Source: JALRHH01 sp964638875
Lineage (GTDB): Bacteria > Patescibacteriota > Saccharimonadia > Saccharimonadales > JALRHH01
Assembly: GCA_964638875.1 (NCBI GenBank)
Contig: CAZXBL010000002.1
Coordinates: 1-43,166 of the forward strand
Reading direction: 5' to 3'
DNA length: 43,166 nucleotides
This document shows positions 1-9,140 of the stretch, in pieces (the stretch's first letter is position 1; each line of letters begins with the position of its first letter). The notes below the pieces were generated by a model. That model was given only the letters and a program-made list of their open reading frames with translations, searched no databases and was not told where the DNA came from. The position numbers and the translations under genes were made by a program.

Positions 1-1856
1 CCCCATCGGTCACCAGTGGTAATGCCTATGCGCAGTTCGCTAAAGTGGTTAAACAGCTCAAGGAAACCGATTACGAAAAAGACGAAAAGCGTAAAAGTGT
101 TATTCTGACCGACGAAGGTATCGAACACATTGAAAAAATTCTTGGTATAGAAAACCTCTATGCTGGCGGTAATATCCGTACGCTATATCATCTTGAACAA
201 GCGCTGAAGGCTGAAACTATGTTCCATCGGGACAAAGAATACGTTGTGACACGTGACGGTGAAATTGTAATCGTTGACGAACACACCGGTCGTTTACTGG
301 CTGGCCGTCGTTATAATGAGGGTCTACATCAGGCAATTGAAGCCAAAGAAGGTGTTGAGGTCCAGGAAGAGTCAATGACCCTGGCAACGATCTCGTTCCA
401 GAATTACTTCCGTTTGTACGAAAAGTTGTCCGGTATGACTGGTACGGCAGAGACCGAGGCAGAGGAATTCCACCAGATTTACAAGCTAGAAGTAGTCCAA
501 GTACCGCCAAACCGACCGCTTGCGCGCGTCGACCTCACTGACCGTATTTACCGCAGTGAAATGGGCAAATTCAAGGCTATTATCAAAGAAGTCAAAGCAC
601 TCAATACCAAGGGTCAGCCAGTACTAATTGGTACCAACTCCATTGAAAAGAACGAATTACTTGGTGATCTGCTGAAGAAAGCAGGGCTTAAGTACAACGT
701 CCTGAACGCCAAAAACAATGAAAAAGAAGCAGCAACTATTGCGAAGGCAGGCCAAAAGGGTGCAATTACCTTGGCAACTAACATTGCCGGTCGTGGTACC
801 GACATTGTATTGGACGAGGAAGCCAAGAAACTAGGTGGTCTATACGTCATCGGTACCGAGCGTAATGAATCACGTCGTGTCGATAACCAGTTCCGTGGAC
901 GATCTGGGCGTCAAGGTGACCCGGGTAAAACCCAGTTCTACGTCAGTACCGAAGACAACTTGATGCGAGTTTTCGGTGGCGAACGTATCGGTGGTGTTAT
1001 GAATCGACTTGGTGTGGATGATGAAACACCGATCGAAAACCGTATTATCAGCAAGAGCCTAGAAGGTGCCCAAAAAAAGGTAGAGGGTTTCCACTACGAT
1101 TCACGTAAAGATGTAGTCAAATACGATGACGTCATGAACCGCCACCGTAAGGCGATCTATACCATGCGTCGTGAAATTCTGATGCAGGCTGATATAAAAA
1201 AGCGTATCAAGCTTTACATAGAGGACGAAGCACAGGCAATTGCAAATTCACCAGAACTTTTAACCGACAAGCTCGAAGAAATCGTTACGCACGTTTTCCC
1301 ATTCGATGACGCAGCACTCGACCGCTTGTTTGATGCAGAATCTAGCAAGTTTGGGGATGTTTTGAAGGCAGAAGCGATGGAGCTGTACGCCGGTCAAGAA
1401 TCGGCTTTTGGTGAAGAAATAATGCGCAAGGTTGAAAGAAGCGTCTATTTACAGATTATGGATAACCTGTGGATGCAGCACCTTGAGAACATGCACCACC
1501 TCCGCGAAGGTATTACATGGGCAAGTGTTGGTCAGCGTGACCCATTGGTGGAGTACCGCAAACAGTCTCAGATCATTTTTGATCAAATGCAGCAGACTAT
1601 GCGTCACGAAGTTGTGAAAACTCTGTTCCATGCACAGCCTGCTCAATTAGAGGATCACGTAGAAACTGATCTAACGCGTGCAGCACGCCACTCAGTTGAT
1701 AATGCCGACAAGATTATCGATGCAGAGGAATTCCACGAAGTGGACTTTACACCAGCAAAGGTTGAAGCAGCAGTTCAGAAAAAGCAGACAGTGCAACGTA
1801 AGAAATCTCGTAAACAAGAACGCAAACGTAAAACAGCTGCAAAGCGCCGTAAGTAG
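1..1856 (+). CDS. secA: Preprotein translocase ATPase SecA (3' part, truncated by window edge)
   Basis: SecA is the ATPase motor that pushes unfolded secretory proteins through SecYEG at the inner face of the membrane. The frame is open to the left edge (from base 3), so the N-terminal Walker A part lies outside the window. Seen here are the preprotein-binding/NBD1 end (VTRDGEIVIVDEHTGR), the MTGTAETEAEEF stretch, and NBD2 with LATNIAGRGTDI and the arginine-finger segment QFRGRSGRQGDPG. These are followed by the helical wing and scaffold region (NLWMQHLENMHHLREGI). The tail is very basic (KKSRKQERKRKTAAKRRK) and lacks the CxCxSGKxxKxC zinc motif found in many SecA proteins. The M16 peptidase gene follows 6 bases later, probably on the same transcript. 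Confidence 0.97.
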   Translation, partial: PSVTSGNAYAQFAKVVKQLKETDYEKDEKRKSVILTDEGIEHIEKILGIENLYAGGNIRTLYHLEQALKAETMFHRDKEYVVTRDGEIVIVDEHTGRLLAGRRYNEGLHQAIEAKEGVEVQEESMTLATISFQNYFRLYEKLSGMTGTAETEAEEFHQIYKLEVVQVPPNRPLARVDLTDRIYRSEMGKFKAIIKEVKALNTKGQPVLIGTNSIEKNELLGDLLKKAGLKYNVLNAKNNEKEAATIAKAGQKGAITLATNIAGRGTDIVLDEEAKKLGGLYVIGTERNESRRVDNQFRGRSGRQGDPGKTQFYVSTEDNLMRVFGGERIGGVMNRLGVDDETPIENRIISKSLEGAQKKVEGFHYDSRKDVVKYDDVMNRHRKAIYTMRREILMQADIKKRIKLYIEDEAQAIANSPELLTDKLEEIVTHVFPFDDAALDRLFDAESSKFGDVLKAEAMELYAGQESAFGEEIMRKVERSVYLQIMDNLWMQHLENMHHLREGITWASVGQRDPLVEYRKQSQIIFDQMQQTMRHEVVKTLFHAQPAQLEDHVETDLTRAARHSVDNADKIIDAEEFHEVDFTPAKVEAAVQKKQTVQRKKSRKQERKRKTAAKRRK

Positions 1857-1862
1857 GTCAAT

Positions 1863-3145
1863 GTGAAGCATACCGTAACAGAAGTTAGTCTTAGTAATGG
1901 AGTAAAAGGTCTATTCGTCCATGTACCAGACGCTTCGGTTATGACATTCGAATATAACTTTCGGGCCGGTGAGTATTTAGTTGAAACTGATAAGTGGGAA
2001 ACCCCACACCTCATGGAACATGTGCTGCTGGGGGCGAACGAGCTAATTCCAAAGGCACGGTTATTCCAGGCGGAATTTGAGAAAAACGGTGCATATTGTA
2101 ACGCCAGTACCGGTAGTTACGACATCACATATGAGGCTGAATGTGCAGATTTTGAGTGGGATCGGGTGGCAGATCTGCTGTTAACAGCTATCACCAAACC
2201 ACTATTTTTAGAGGAAGAATTTGATGCAGAGTTTGGTAACGTCCGTGAAGAATTGACCTCCCGCAGTAACAATCATTTTAGGCACCTAAGTCTTGCGCTC
2301 CGCGAAGCTTATGGGTTTAAGGTAATGACTGATCAACGGCGTATACAGCTGATGGATAATGTAAAACTGCCGGACATTTTCGAACACTATAGTAATACAC
2401 ATACTACCAGCAATCTGCGCTTTGTGATTGCTGGAAACATCACTCCTGATCGTCAAAAGGTACTCGAAGATCTTATTAAAAACATAGAGCTAGAGCCAGG
2501 CACAGTTAGGTTTGAATTACCTGATGAAATGCCGGAGGGTCTTGGTAGTCCGCTATACATACATAACGACACAATTGATAACGTTTATTTTTATCTAGAT
2601 ACTTTCAAAAAGACTAAAATCAGTGATCCAGAAGTAGACGCACTAAGCTTGATTAACACTATGCTAACAGAAACACTGTACTCACGGATCCTAGGTACGG
2701 CGCGTGAACATGGTCTGGTATACAGTATGAGTTCTGGGTTTGGACAAACAAAGCAAAGTAGCAACTGGTGGTTCGGCGCGCAGGTAATGCCCAAAAATGC
2801 CGAAAAANNNNNNNNNNTACCAATGAACTTGAATCAGTTTTTGAGGGGAATATAAATGACGAAGACGTTGCCAGTGCCAAGCAATACGCACTTGGCCGTT
2901 ACCAACGTGGTGGCCAAACTGTAGGCGGCATTGCCGCAGGTTACAGTACACGTTATTTCTTTGACGAGCAAATCGAGGATTACTATGACATTCCTAATCG
3001 CATTGACGCGGTAACCAAGGAGGCAATCGTAGCGGTTGCAAAAGGCATGTTCACGGACAATATTTGGGGGCTTGGTTGTCTCGGTGGTTCAGAGGAATTT
3101 GTGGAGATGCTCCACCAACAAGTCAGTCCTCTTTGGAAAAACTAA
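1863..3145 (+). CDS. M16 family zinc peptidase (insulinase-like), interrupted by an assembly gap
   Basis: Putative M16 metallopeptidase, related to processing peptidases and YmfH/PqqL-like proteins. The inverted zinc motif HxxEH is visible as HLMEH about 50 residues in, and the third ligand is probably a glutamate in the FGNVREEL segment. The C-terminal domain carries the usual AKQYALGRYQRGGQT...GYSTRYF stretch. A run of ten Ns at 2808-2817 splits the gene: the part before it reads in one frame and the part after (from 2819) in another. This is an effect of arbitrary gap length, not evidence of a pseudogene. The two visible parts total about 420 residues, close to the family length, so few bases are missing. 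Start is GTG at 1863. The stop lies one base before the prfB ATG. Confidence 0.88.
2808..2817. other. Assembly gap (10 Ns)
   Basis: Ten consecutive Ns inside the M16 peptidase gene. Ten is probably a placeholder length, since the reading frame does not continue across it. Confidence 0.99.
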
Positions 3146-3146
3146 C

Positions 3147-4232
3147 ATGGAAGATATCACCAAGCGCGCGAAACAGCTACAACACGAAGTAGGTGAGGTA
3201 TGGACCGCGCTGAAGCTTGACGAGAAACAACAGCAACTCAAGGAGCTCGATGCCGCAATGACTAATCCTGATATTTGGCAGGACACAAATAAAGCGCAGT
3301 CTACCGTCAAACAACAAGCAAAGTTATCCTCTGCCGTTGAGCCGTGGCAGTCATTAAAAGATAAGGTTGGGGAAGTTACAGAACTTGCGCAGCTTAACGA
3401 TACGTCTATACTTACCGAACTTGAATCTCAACTATCAGCAGCTGAACAAGTATTTGCTGATTTGAAACAGGATCTGCGTTTTAACGGACCGTACGATGAC
3501 TTCGATGCAATCGTCAGCATCCACGCTGGTGCGGGCGGCACTGACGCACAGGATTGGGCAGGCATGTTGCTGCGAATGTACATCCGCTGGGCAGAACAAA
3601 ATAAATTCAAGGCAGAAATTATTGAGGAGTCAGGCGGTGAAGAAGCAGGTATCAAAAGTGTCACGCTTGAAATATCGGGGCCACATGCCTACGGCAAGCT
3701 AAAAGGGGAACATGGTGTACACCGTCTGGTACGACTCAGTCCATTCAACAGCGATAACCTACGCCAGACCAGCTTTGCTAAAGCAGAGATTATGCCCAAA
3801 ATTGATACGCCAGATGCAGTTGAAATTGACGATAAAGATCTGAAAATTGATGTATACCGCGCTGGTGGGCATGGGGGGCAGTCGGTCAACACAACTGATT
3901 CCGCTGTGCGTATTACACATCTACCAACAAATATTGTTGTAGCCATTCAGAACGAACGTTCACAGTTGCAGAATAAAGAAACCGCTATGGCGATCCTACG
4001 CGGTAAGCTGGCGCAGTTGCAACAGGAACAGCACGCCGAAAAGGTCAGTGAACTAAAAGGCCCTAACGAACAAGCCGCCTGGGGCAATCAAATCCGTAGC
4101 TACGTCCTACATCCTTATAAGCAGGTCAAAGATCTAAGGACACGTCACGAAACCTCAGATCCCGACGCAGTCCTCGACGGCAGATTAAACGACTTCATCG
4201 ACGCCTATCTGGAGAGTATTATCACTGCGTAG
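3147..4232 (+). CDS. prfB: Peptide chain release factor 2
   Basis: RF2 recognises UAA and UGA stop codons and triggers peptidyl-tRNA hydrolysis. The GGQ catalytic motif is in GGHGGQSVNTTDSA. The codon-recognition tripeptide is SPF (RLSPFNSDNLRQTS), which marks RF2 rather than RF1 (PxT). ATG 3147, one base after the M16 stop, gives 361 residues, the usual size; the frame is open further upstream but that would add a non-homologous extension. The N-terminal region where many bacteria carry the autoregulatory UGA frameshift is read here in one uninterrupted frame, so that control is absent. An RF2 gene implies that UGA is a stop codon in this organism. Confidence 0.97.
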   Translation: MEDITKRAKQLQHEVGEVWTALKLDEKQQQLKELDAAMTNPDIWQDTNKAQSTVKQQAKLSSAVEPWQSLKDKVGEVTELAQLNDTSILTELESQLSAAEQVFADLKQDLRFNGPYDDFDAIVSIHAGAGGTDAQDWAGMLLRMYIRWAEQNKFKAEIIEESGGEEAGIKSVTLEISGPHAYGKLKGEHGVHRLVRLSPFNSDNLRQTSFAKAEIMPKIDTPDAVEIDDKDLKIDVYRAGGHGGQSVNTTDSAVRITHLPTNIVVAIQNERSQLQNKETAMAILRGKLAQLQQEQHAEKVSELKGPNEQAAWGNQIRSYVLHPYKQVKDLRTRHETSDPDAVLDGRLNDFIDAYLESIITA

Positions 4233-4252
4233 CTTATTTATCAACAGTATGT

Positions 4253-4258
4253 TATAAT
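4253..4258 (+). promoter_or_regulatory. -10 box immediately upstream of a start codon (leaderless type)
   Basis: Consensus TATAAT ends 7 bases before ATG 4266, so transcription should begin at or within a base or two of the start codon. No Shine-Dalgarno fits. No convincing -35 element is seen. Confidence 0.6.
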
Positions 4259-4265
4259 ATGTTAC

Positions 4266-4796
4266 ATGATAGACAGGAAAGGGCTCCACTTGGAGTCTAA
4301 ACTAGCTAGTGCATTATCTGGTGACTTTTTGCCCAAAATCGATGCAAATCAACGGGCTCACACTATAGGTGGGTTGCTATGTGCGACTTTTGAAAAAGGC
4401 CGTTCCTCTATGCAACTTCCGGCCAGTGGTGACGAATTCTATACCAAGTACTATCGCCCAAGCTGGTCCCCGCATGTGGAGGTGGCCGCGGGTTTGCATA
4501 GAGTCGAGCTCCGTAGGGGTAGAGATGTGGCGGGCTCGGACTGGCACATAGTGTTTCTGAACGAGATTAGCCTAAGAGATCCATACGACAATCAATATGA
4601 AATTAATGTAACTAGGGATCAAAAAAACTTGCGTCTCACGTTTAACGATGCTTTAAAGTCCGTGCCCTACTCGTTAGAGCTTGGTAGTGGACTTGTCGAA
4701 ACTCGCCAAGCGGTAGCCGAAACTGCAGAACTATTCTTCAATACATCACGTGAAGCTCTTGCTCAGCATATTGCTTTAGCCCAACCTGCACTCTAA
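4266..4796 (+). CDS. Hypothetical protein (176 aa)
   Basis: Not recognised. A soluble mixed-charge protein with no signal peptide, membrane segment or familiar catalytic motif. It contains aromatic-rich stretches (DEFYTKYYRPSWSPHVEV) and a likely beta-strand middle part (HIVFLNEISLRDPYDNQYEINVT). It sits alone between prfB and ftsE: a TATAAT box lies just upstream and ftsE has its own -10 box downstream, so it may be monocistronic. No function is proposed. Confidence 0.7.
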   Translation: MIDRKGLHLESKLASALSGDFLPKIDANQRAHTIGGLLCATFEKGRSSMQLPASGDEFYTKYYRPSWSPHVEVAAGLHRVELRRGRDVAGSDWHIVFLNEISLRDPYDNQYEINVTRDQKNLRLTFNDALKSVPYSLELGSGLVETRQAVAETAELFFNTSREALAQHIALAQPAL

Positions 4797-4816
4797 GGAA
4801 TCATCGAGCTTTATGT

Positions 4817-4822
4817 TAGAAT
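4817..4822 (+). promoter_or_regulatory. -10 box of ftsE (leaderless type)
   Basis: TAGAAT ends 7 bases before ATG 4830. The same box at the same distance precedes the gene at 27619. No -35 match is obvious. Confidence 0.5.
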
Positions 4823-4829
4823 AAGCGGG

Positions 4830-5525
4830 ATGATCTTATTAGATAGGGTAACAAAGGTTTACAACCGTAATAGCACGGCTTTGGACCGTATTTCTTTGCA
4901 TGTCGAGCCGAAAGAGTTCGTCATTATTATCGGTAAATCCGGTGCAGGTAAGTCAACGCTATTGAAACTTTTGACAAGGGAAGAGCGACCAACTAGTGGC
5001 AAGATTGTCATCGGTGGCATTGACTACGACAAGTTAAAGGACCGCGACATTCCATTGTTACGTCGTAAGATTGGCGTAGTTTTCCAGGATTTCAAACTAC
5101 TCAATAATAAGAATGTGTTTGAGAATGTAGCTTTTGCACTGGAAATCGTTGGTTTTGGTAACAAAGAGATTGAACACACCGTACCCCGTGTACTAGATAT
5201 CGTAGGCCTAAAGGGTAAAGAAAAGCGCATGCCAATGGAGCTATCTGGTGGAGAACGTCAACGCGTAGCAATCGCCCGCGCTATCGTACGCCAACCAAAG
5301 ATTCTGATTGCTGACGAGCCGACTGGTAACCTCGACCCCAAGCATGCATGGGACATTATCAAGATCTTAGAAAAGATTAATCATTATGGAACGACAGTTC
5401 TGCTAACCACGCACAACCAAGAGATTGTCAATAAACTGAAACGCCGCGTTGTTACGATTGATGAAGGGCGCATAGCCAGTGACCGTGCAAATGCTAGCTA
5501 CGGGCAAGTTCAGGAGCGAAGGTAA
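4830..5525 (+). CDS. ftsE: Cell division ATP-binding protein FtsE
   Basis: ABC-type ATPase that pairs with FtsX at the septum and activates peptidoglycan hydrolases outside the cell. Walker A is GKSGAGKST at residues 35-43, followed by a Q-loop (VFQDF), the signature LSGGERQRVAIARA, Walker B ILIADEPTGNLD and the H-loop (LLTTHN). Its 231 residues match the family. The TAA stop shares one base with the ftsX ATG (TAATG), so the two are almost certainly translationally coupled. The two downstream CHAP genes are likely targets of the complex. Confidence 0.97.
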   Translation: MILLDRVTKVYNRNSTALDRISLHVEPKEFVIIIGKSGAGKSTLLKLLTREERPTSGKIVIGGIDYDKLKDRDIPLLRRKIGVVFQDFKLLNNKNVFENVAFALEIVGFGNKEIEHTVPRVLDIVGLKGKEKRMPMELSGGERQRVAIARAIVRQPKILIADEPTGNLDPKHAWDIIKILEKINHYGTTVLLTTHNQEIVNKLKRRVVTIDEGRIASDRANASYGQVQERR

Positions 5526-6484
5526 TGGCGAAGGCTCCTGGCAATCACTTTTTGATTTCTCAATGGCGGATCATTAAATCTGGCCTGCAGAATTTTGCCC
5601 GTAACCTGACACTTGCTGTGGCCGCGATCGCAGTTATGGTGATCACGCTGACAATTATCCTGTTCTCGCTCATAACTAGCGCAACCTTTAACAACACCAT
5701 AGAACAAATCACTGACAAGATCGACATTTCGGTATACCTCAAGGATGATGTCACAGCCGGCAAGCGCGAAGAGGTAATTGGCAAATTCAAGGCACTGGGA
5801 AACGTGAAATCTGTTGAGTACGTTTCGAAGGACCAAGCTCTTGAAGACTACAAGAAAGCCAACCAGGACAAACCAGATCTTTTAGCGGCTATTTCACAAA
5901 CCGACAATCCATTACCAGCCAGTCTGCGTGTAAAACCGAAGGACCCTAACAAGATTGAAGAAATTCGGTCTTTCATCGAAAGCCCTGATATCAAGGCACT
6001 GCAATCTGACGCCACATCTTATTCAGGTGAACGTAAAGATGCCATTGATAACATTACCAAAGCAACTCGATTCTTCCAGCGTGCCGGTGTAGTTGGTGTA
6101 GTGGTATTTGCACTCGTTTCCATGCTGATTATCTTTAATACAATTAGGATGGCTATTTTCAACCGTCGGGATGAGCTGCAGATTATGCGTTTGCTTGGTG
6201 CAAGCACCTGGTTTATTCGTGGTCCATTTGTGGTTGAAACGGTCGCATATGGCATAATTGCTTCAATTTTGTCAGTAACAATTTGTCATTTTCTGTTCGT
6301 CGTTTCGTCTTCTACCCTCGGTGCGAGCAGCTTTGGGTTACTGGACATAAACTATGCGAGCACATATTTCAAGGAAAATTTCGTTATTATATTGACCGGG
6401 CAAATCATAATCGGTATACTCATTGGAGCTGTCTCGTCCATCATTGCCACACAGCGATATCTAAAATTCAAGACTTCAAAATAA
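5525..6484 (+). CDS. ftsX: Cell division membrane protein FtsX
   Basis: Membrane partner of FtsE. One membrane helix lies near the N terminus (about residues 28-50), then an extracytoplasmic domain of about 130 residues, then three more helices (roughly 188-211, 234-260 and 286-308), the standard FtsX topology. The cytoplasmic link between helices 2 and 3 holds the MAIFNRRDELQIMRLLGAS coupling segment typical of this family. The large outer loop is where FtsX of other bacteria binds a coiled-coil hydrolase (PcsB, EnvC or RipC), and two such genes follow here. Confidence 0.96.
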   Translation: MAKAPGNHFLISQWRIIKSGLQNFARNLTLAVAAIAVMVITLTIILFSLITSATFNNTIEQITDKIDISVYLKDDVTAGKREEVIGKFKALGNVKSVEYVSKDQALEDYKKANQDKPDLLAAISQTDNPLPASLRVKPKDPNKIEEIRSFIESPDIKALQSDATSYSGERKDAIDNITKATRFFQRAGVVGVVVFALVSMLIIFNTIRMAIFNRRDELQIMRLLGASTWFIRGPFVVETVAYGIIASILSVTICHFLFVVSSSTLGASSFGLLDINYASTYFKENFVIILTGQIIIGILIGAVSSIIATQRYLKFKTSK

Positions 6485-6595
6485 CCTGATCCTCACTCCC
6501 TCACCTGGAAAACACTTACAAACTTAGTGATCTTTTGGACTCGTATGTCTAGGGGAGGGGAACTGACTCACATGTAAATCTCGTAAGTACAAAAT

Positions 6596-6619
6596 ACTCT
6601 GCACTGCAGGGTGTTTTTT
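6596..6619 (+). terminator. Rho-independent terminator after ftsEX
   Basis: A GC-containing hairpin (ACTCTGCA / TGCAGGGT, with a G-T pair) is followed by six Ts at 6614-6619. It probably ends the ftsEX transcript, so the CHAP genes are transcribed separately. Confidence 0.65.
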
Positions 6620-6661
6620 GTGATGTCTTTAATAACTTAACAATAAGAATACGTAAGAGAA

Positions 6662-7744
6662 ATGATCACTTTAAATTCGATCAAACAAACACTTACAAAC
6701 AAAATTCAGACCAAGCGTTTAGCAATTTTTGCCTTAACCTCATTATTAGCCTGCAGTCTGTTTATCAGCACTGCCTACGCCGATCAGTATAGTCAGCAAA
6801 TTAGTCAACTACAGGCACAGAACAACAACCTCAAAGCACAGAGTAATGTATTGGCACAAGAAGCGGTTGGCTTCCAAGCAACTATTGATAACCTTGCTGC
6901 GCAAATTAGCACTTTGGAAGCACAAATACGCGCAAATGAAGCAGAACGCGTAAGGCTTGAAGCAGAAATCGTGCACCACAAGGACGTACTTGGTCAAAAT
7001 ATTCGTGCGATGTACCTAGAGGGTGATATGAGCACCTTCGAGATGCTAGCATCCAGCGAAGACTTAGGTACATTCGTAGACAAAGAACAGTATCGGAACA
7101 CTGTAAAGGATAAAATCGCTACGACAATTGATAAGATTAACGAGCTTAAGAGTAAGTTAGAGAAAGTTATCGCTGACCAAAAAGCCGCCCAGGTCCAACT
7201 TGATGCTCAACGTGCAGAGCAAGCACGGCTGCTCGCTCTCAATGAAGCACAGCGTTCAGCACTAGATACAGAAATTAAGAATAACAGTAGTCAAATTAGT
7301 AAGCTGCGAAGTCAACAGGCTGCAGCTAACGCGCGCTTATTTGGTAATGGAGTTCGTAATGTTGCCGATAGTTCTGGCTACCCATGGGCAGGCGTAGCAT
7401 TCCCCAACTCAATTTCAGACCCTTGGGGCATGTATAAGCGACAATGTGTCAGCTACACGGCATGGAAAGTTGCTAACTCAGGACGTCACATGCCGTACTG
7501 GGGTGGTCACGGTAATGCAAATCAGTGGGACGATAACGCCCTCGCTGCTGGTATCCCGGTAGATGGCAACCCTCAGGTCGGTGACGTGGCAGTGAGTAAC
7601 AGCGGTTATTACGGACACGTTATGTATGTAGAGGCAGTGTATGGCGATGGTACTATTTATGTCAGCCAATATAATGCCAACTGGACTGGCAAATACAGCG
7701 AAGCTCGCATCTCAATCGGCTCACTGGTTTTCATACATTTCTAA
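6662..7744 (+). CDS. Secreted coiled-coil CHAP-domain peptidoglycan hydrolase, PcsB-like (copy 1)
   Basis: Likely septal peptidoglycan hydrolase acting outside the cell. A signal peptide (basic N terminus, hydrophobic LAIFALTSLLACSLFIS, cleavage near AYA-D) is followed by about 190 residues of coiled coil rich in Q, A and E. The C-terminal CHAP domain has a catalytic Cys in KRQCVSYTAWK and His in GHVMYVEAV. This is the architecture of streptococcal PcsB, whose activity is controlled by FtsEX through the coiled coil, and ftsEX lies directly upstream. The match to PcsB is by architecture only. A second paralogue follows. The start codon is at 6662 after a weak AAGAGA site. Confidence 0.88.
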   Translation: MITLNSIKQTLTNKIQTKRLAIFALTSLLACSLFISTAYADQYSQQISQLQAQNNNLKAQSNVLAQEAVGFQATIDNLAAQISTLEAQIRANEAERVRLEAEIVHHKDVLGQNIRAMYLEGDMSTFEMLASSEDLGTFVDKEQYRNTVKDKIATTIDKINELKSKLEKVIADQKAAQVQLDAQRAEQARLLALNEAQRSALDTEIKNNSSQISKLRSQQAAANARLFGNGVRNVADSSGYPWAGVAFPNSISDPWGMYKRQCVSYTAWKVANSGRHMPYWGGHGNANQWDDNALAAGIPVDGNPQVGDVAVSNSGYYGHVMYVEAVYGDGTIYVSQYNANWTGKYSEARISIGSLVFIHF

Positions 7745-7769
7745 GGAGTTACAAGACGACAGTAGGGGC

Positions 7770-7798
7770 TTGAAAATAAACATAAGCTGTGGTACTAT
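7770..7798 (+). promoter_or_regulatory. Sigma-70-type promoter of the second CHAP gene
   Basis: TTGAAA (7770-7775), a spacer of exactly 17 bases, then TACTAT (7793-7798). The predicted start is about 20 bases upstream of ATG 7828, and no clear ribosome binding site follows. Confidence 0.65.
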
Positions 7799-7827
7799 AG
7801 ATGTGTCTATAAATATAAGACAAAAAC

Positions 7828-8991
7828 ATGAAAACAAACCTCAAAAAGTTCCATACAAAAACATCTCTGTTAGTCGCCTCTTTTATGGTGATGGCAGGTG
7901 CGTTTAGTACGTGCTCTTTGGTATTCGCAGATAGATTCCAGGATCAGATTAATCAACTAAGCGCCGAAAACGCTCAAAAACAGAGTGCAGTCCAAGGATT
8001 GCAGGTAGAGGCGGATAATCTTCAGGGGGTTATCGCTGGCATGCAGACGCAAATTAATGGGTTGCAGCAGCAAATTAATGACAACCAAGCCAAAAGTGAC
8101 GCTTTAAAGGTTAAAATTACCGAGGCAGAAGCCGAACTACAACGTCAGCGTGGTATTTTGGGGCAGAACATCAAGGCAATGTACCTTGAGGGTGACATCA
8201 GCACGCTTGAAATGCTGGCATCCAGTAACGACCTCAGTAAATTTGTCGATAAACAGCAGTACCGTAATTCAGTGCAGGATAAAATCAAGACTACCCTTGA
8301 TAAAATTACTGCACTTAAACTCGAACTGAACGCTCAAAAAGAAGAAGTCGAACGCCTAATTAAAGAACAGACTGTGATCCAGCAGCAAATCGCTGCACAG
8401 AAGGCAGAGCAATACCGTTTACTTAACCTCAACCAGTCAGAACAAGCCGCATTTAACGACCAGATTAAGGGTAATAAAGAAAAAATTACTGAACTGAAGC
8501 GCCAGCAGGTGCTGGAGAACATCCGACTCTTTGGCGGCGGCAATCAAACTGGTATTCCTGGCGGTGGTGGCTACCCATGGGGTAATGCCTACTGTAAGCA
8601 TACCGGCAAAGTTGGCGGCGCATGCTACAACTACGATTGGGTATTCAATGGCCGTGATTGGGATCCGTGGGGTATGGGCTACCGAAACTGTACTTCTTGG
8701 GTTGCGTACAAACTCGCAGCTGACGGCAAGACTGGCTTTACCTACCTTGGCAACGCAAACCAGTGGCCTGGCGGCGCGGCGGCTCGCGGATTCGATGTGA
8801 GTTATGGCAACGGCGCCCGTGAAGGCGATGCTGCAGTTAACCCGAACGGGTACTATGGCCACATAATGTATGTCGAGGCAGTACTTGACGCCAACAGGGT
8901 AGTGGTCAGTGACTACAACCGTATGGGCGACGGACTTTACCGTGGCAGTACAGTTGTAAATCAGTCATCCCTCGTATTTATACATTTCTAA
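7828..8991 (+). CDS. Secreted coiled-coil CHAP-domain peptidoglycan hydrolase, PcsB-like (copy 2)
   Basis: Paralogue of the preceding gene with the same plan: signal peptide (TSLLVASFMVMAGAFSTCSLVFA-D), a long coiled coil, then a CHAP domain with catalytic Cys in YRNCTSWVAYK and His in GHIMYVEAV. Both copies share the coiled-coil segment ILGQNI+AMYLEGD-STLEMLASS and end in SLVFIHF, so this is a tandem duplication. Copy 2 carries an insertion of about 20 residues before the active site with two extra cysteines (AYCKH and GACYN), possibly a disulfide. It has its own promoter, so the two hydrolases could be expressed at different times. Confidence 0.88.
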   Translation: MKTNLKKFHTKTSLLVASFMVMAGAFSTCSLVFADRFQDQINQLSAENAQKQSAVQGLQVEADNLQGVIAGMQTQINGLQQQINDNQAKSDALKVKITEAEAELQRQRGILGQNIKAMYLEGDISTLEMLASSNDLSKFVDKQQYRNSVQDKIKTTLDKITALKLELNAQKEEVERLIKEQTVIQQQIAAQKAEQYRLLNLNQSEQAAFNDQIKGNKEKITELKRQQVLENIRLFGGGNQTGIPGGGGYPWGNAYCKHTGKVGGACYNYDWVFNGRDWDPWGMGYRNCTSWVAYKLAADGKTGFTYLGNANQWPGGAAARGFDVSYGNGAREGDAAVNPNGYYGHIMYVEAVLDANRVVVSDYNRMGDGLYRGSTVVNQSSLVFIHF

Positions 8992-9019
8992 AGTCCAGCA
9001 TAGTAACGATTCGTGCCAT

Positions 9020-9081
9020 AACAGTACTTTTTACTGTTGAAACGTGCGGTGCTCGAAATAAACATGTAAACACGTTTATTT
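9020..9081 (+). terminator. Two hairpins between the CHAP gene and ctpA
   Basis: Perfect 7-bp hairpin AACAGTA/TACTGTT (9020-9038), then AAATAAAC/GTTTATTT (9056-9081). Neither has a following T-run, so factor-independent termination is uncertain. They may stabilise the 3' end of the CHAP mRNA. Confidence 0.4.
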
Positions 9082-9095
9082 CCCCGTTCCTACGT

Positions 9096-9101
9096 TATAA
9101 T
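9096..9101 (+). promoter_or_regulatory. -10 box of the S41 protease gene
   Basis: TATAAT about 40 bases before GTG 9141. A real leader with GAGGGAG at 9124-9130 follows, so this gene is not leaderless. Confidence 0.5.
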
Positions 9102-9140
9102 GTATTGGTTAAATCTATTCTCTGAGGGAGCCAAATTACT

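Noticed and set aside
1780..1856. Lysine/arginine-rich SecA tail as a frameshift artefact
   Set aside because: The frame is continuous to the stop and many SecA proteins lack the zinc tail; a basic end is plausible.
3147..3300. Programmed +1 frameshift in prfB
   Set aside because: The region is read in one frame with no in-frame UGA. A CTT GAC pair occurs near the expected place but aligns two codons away from the usual slip site.
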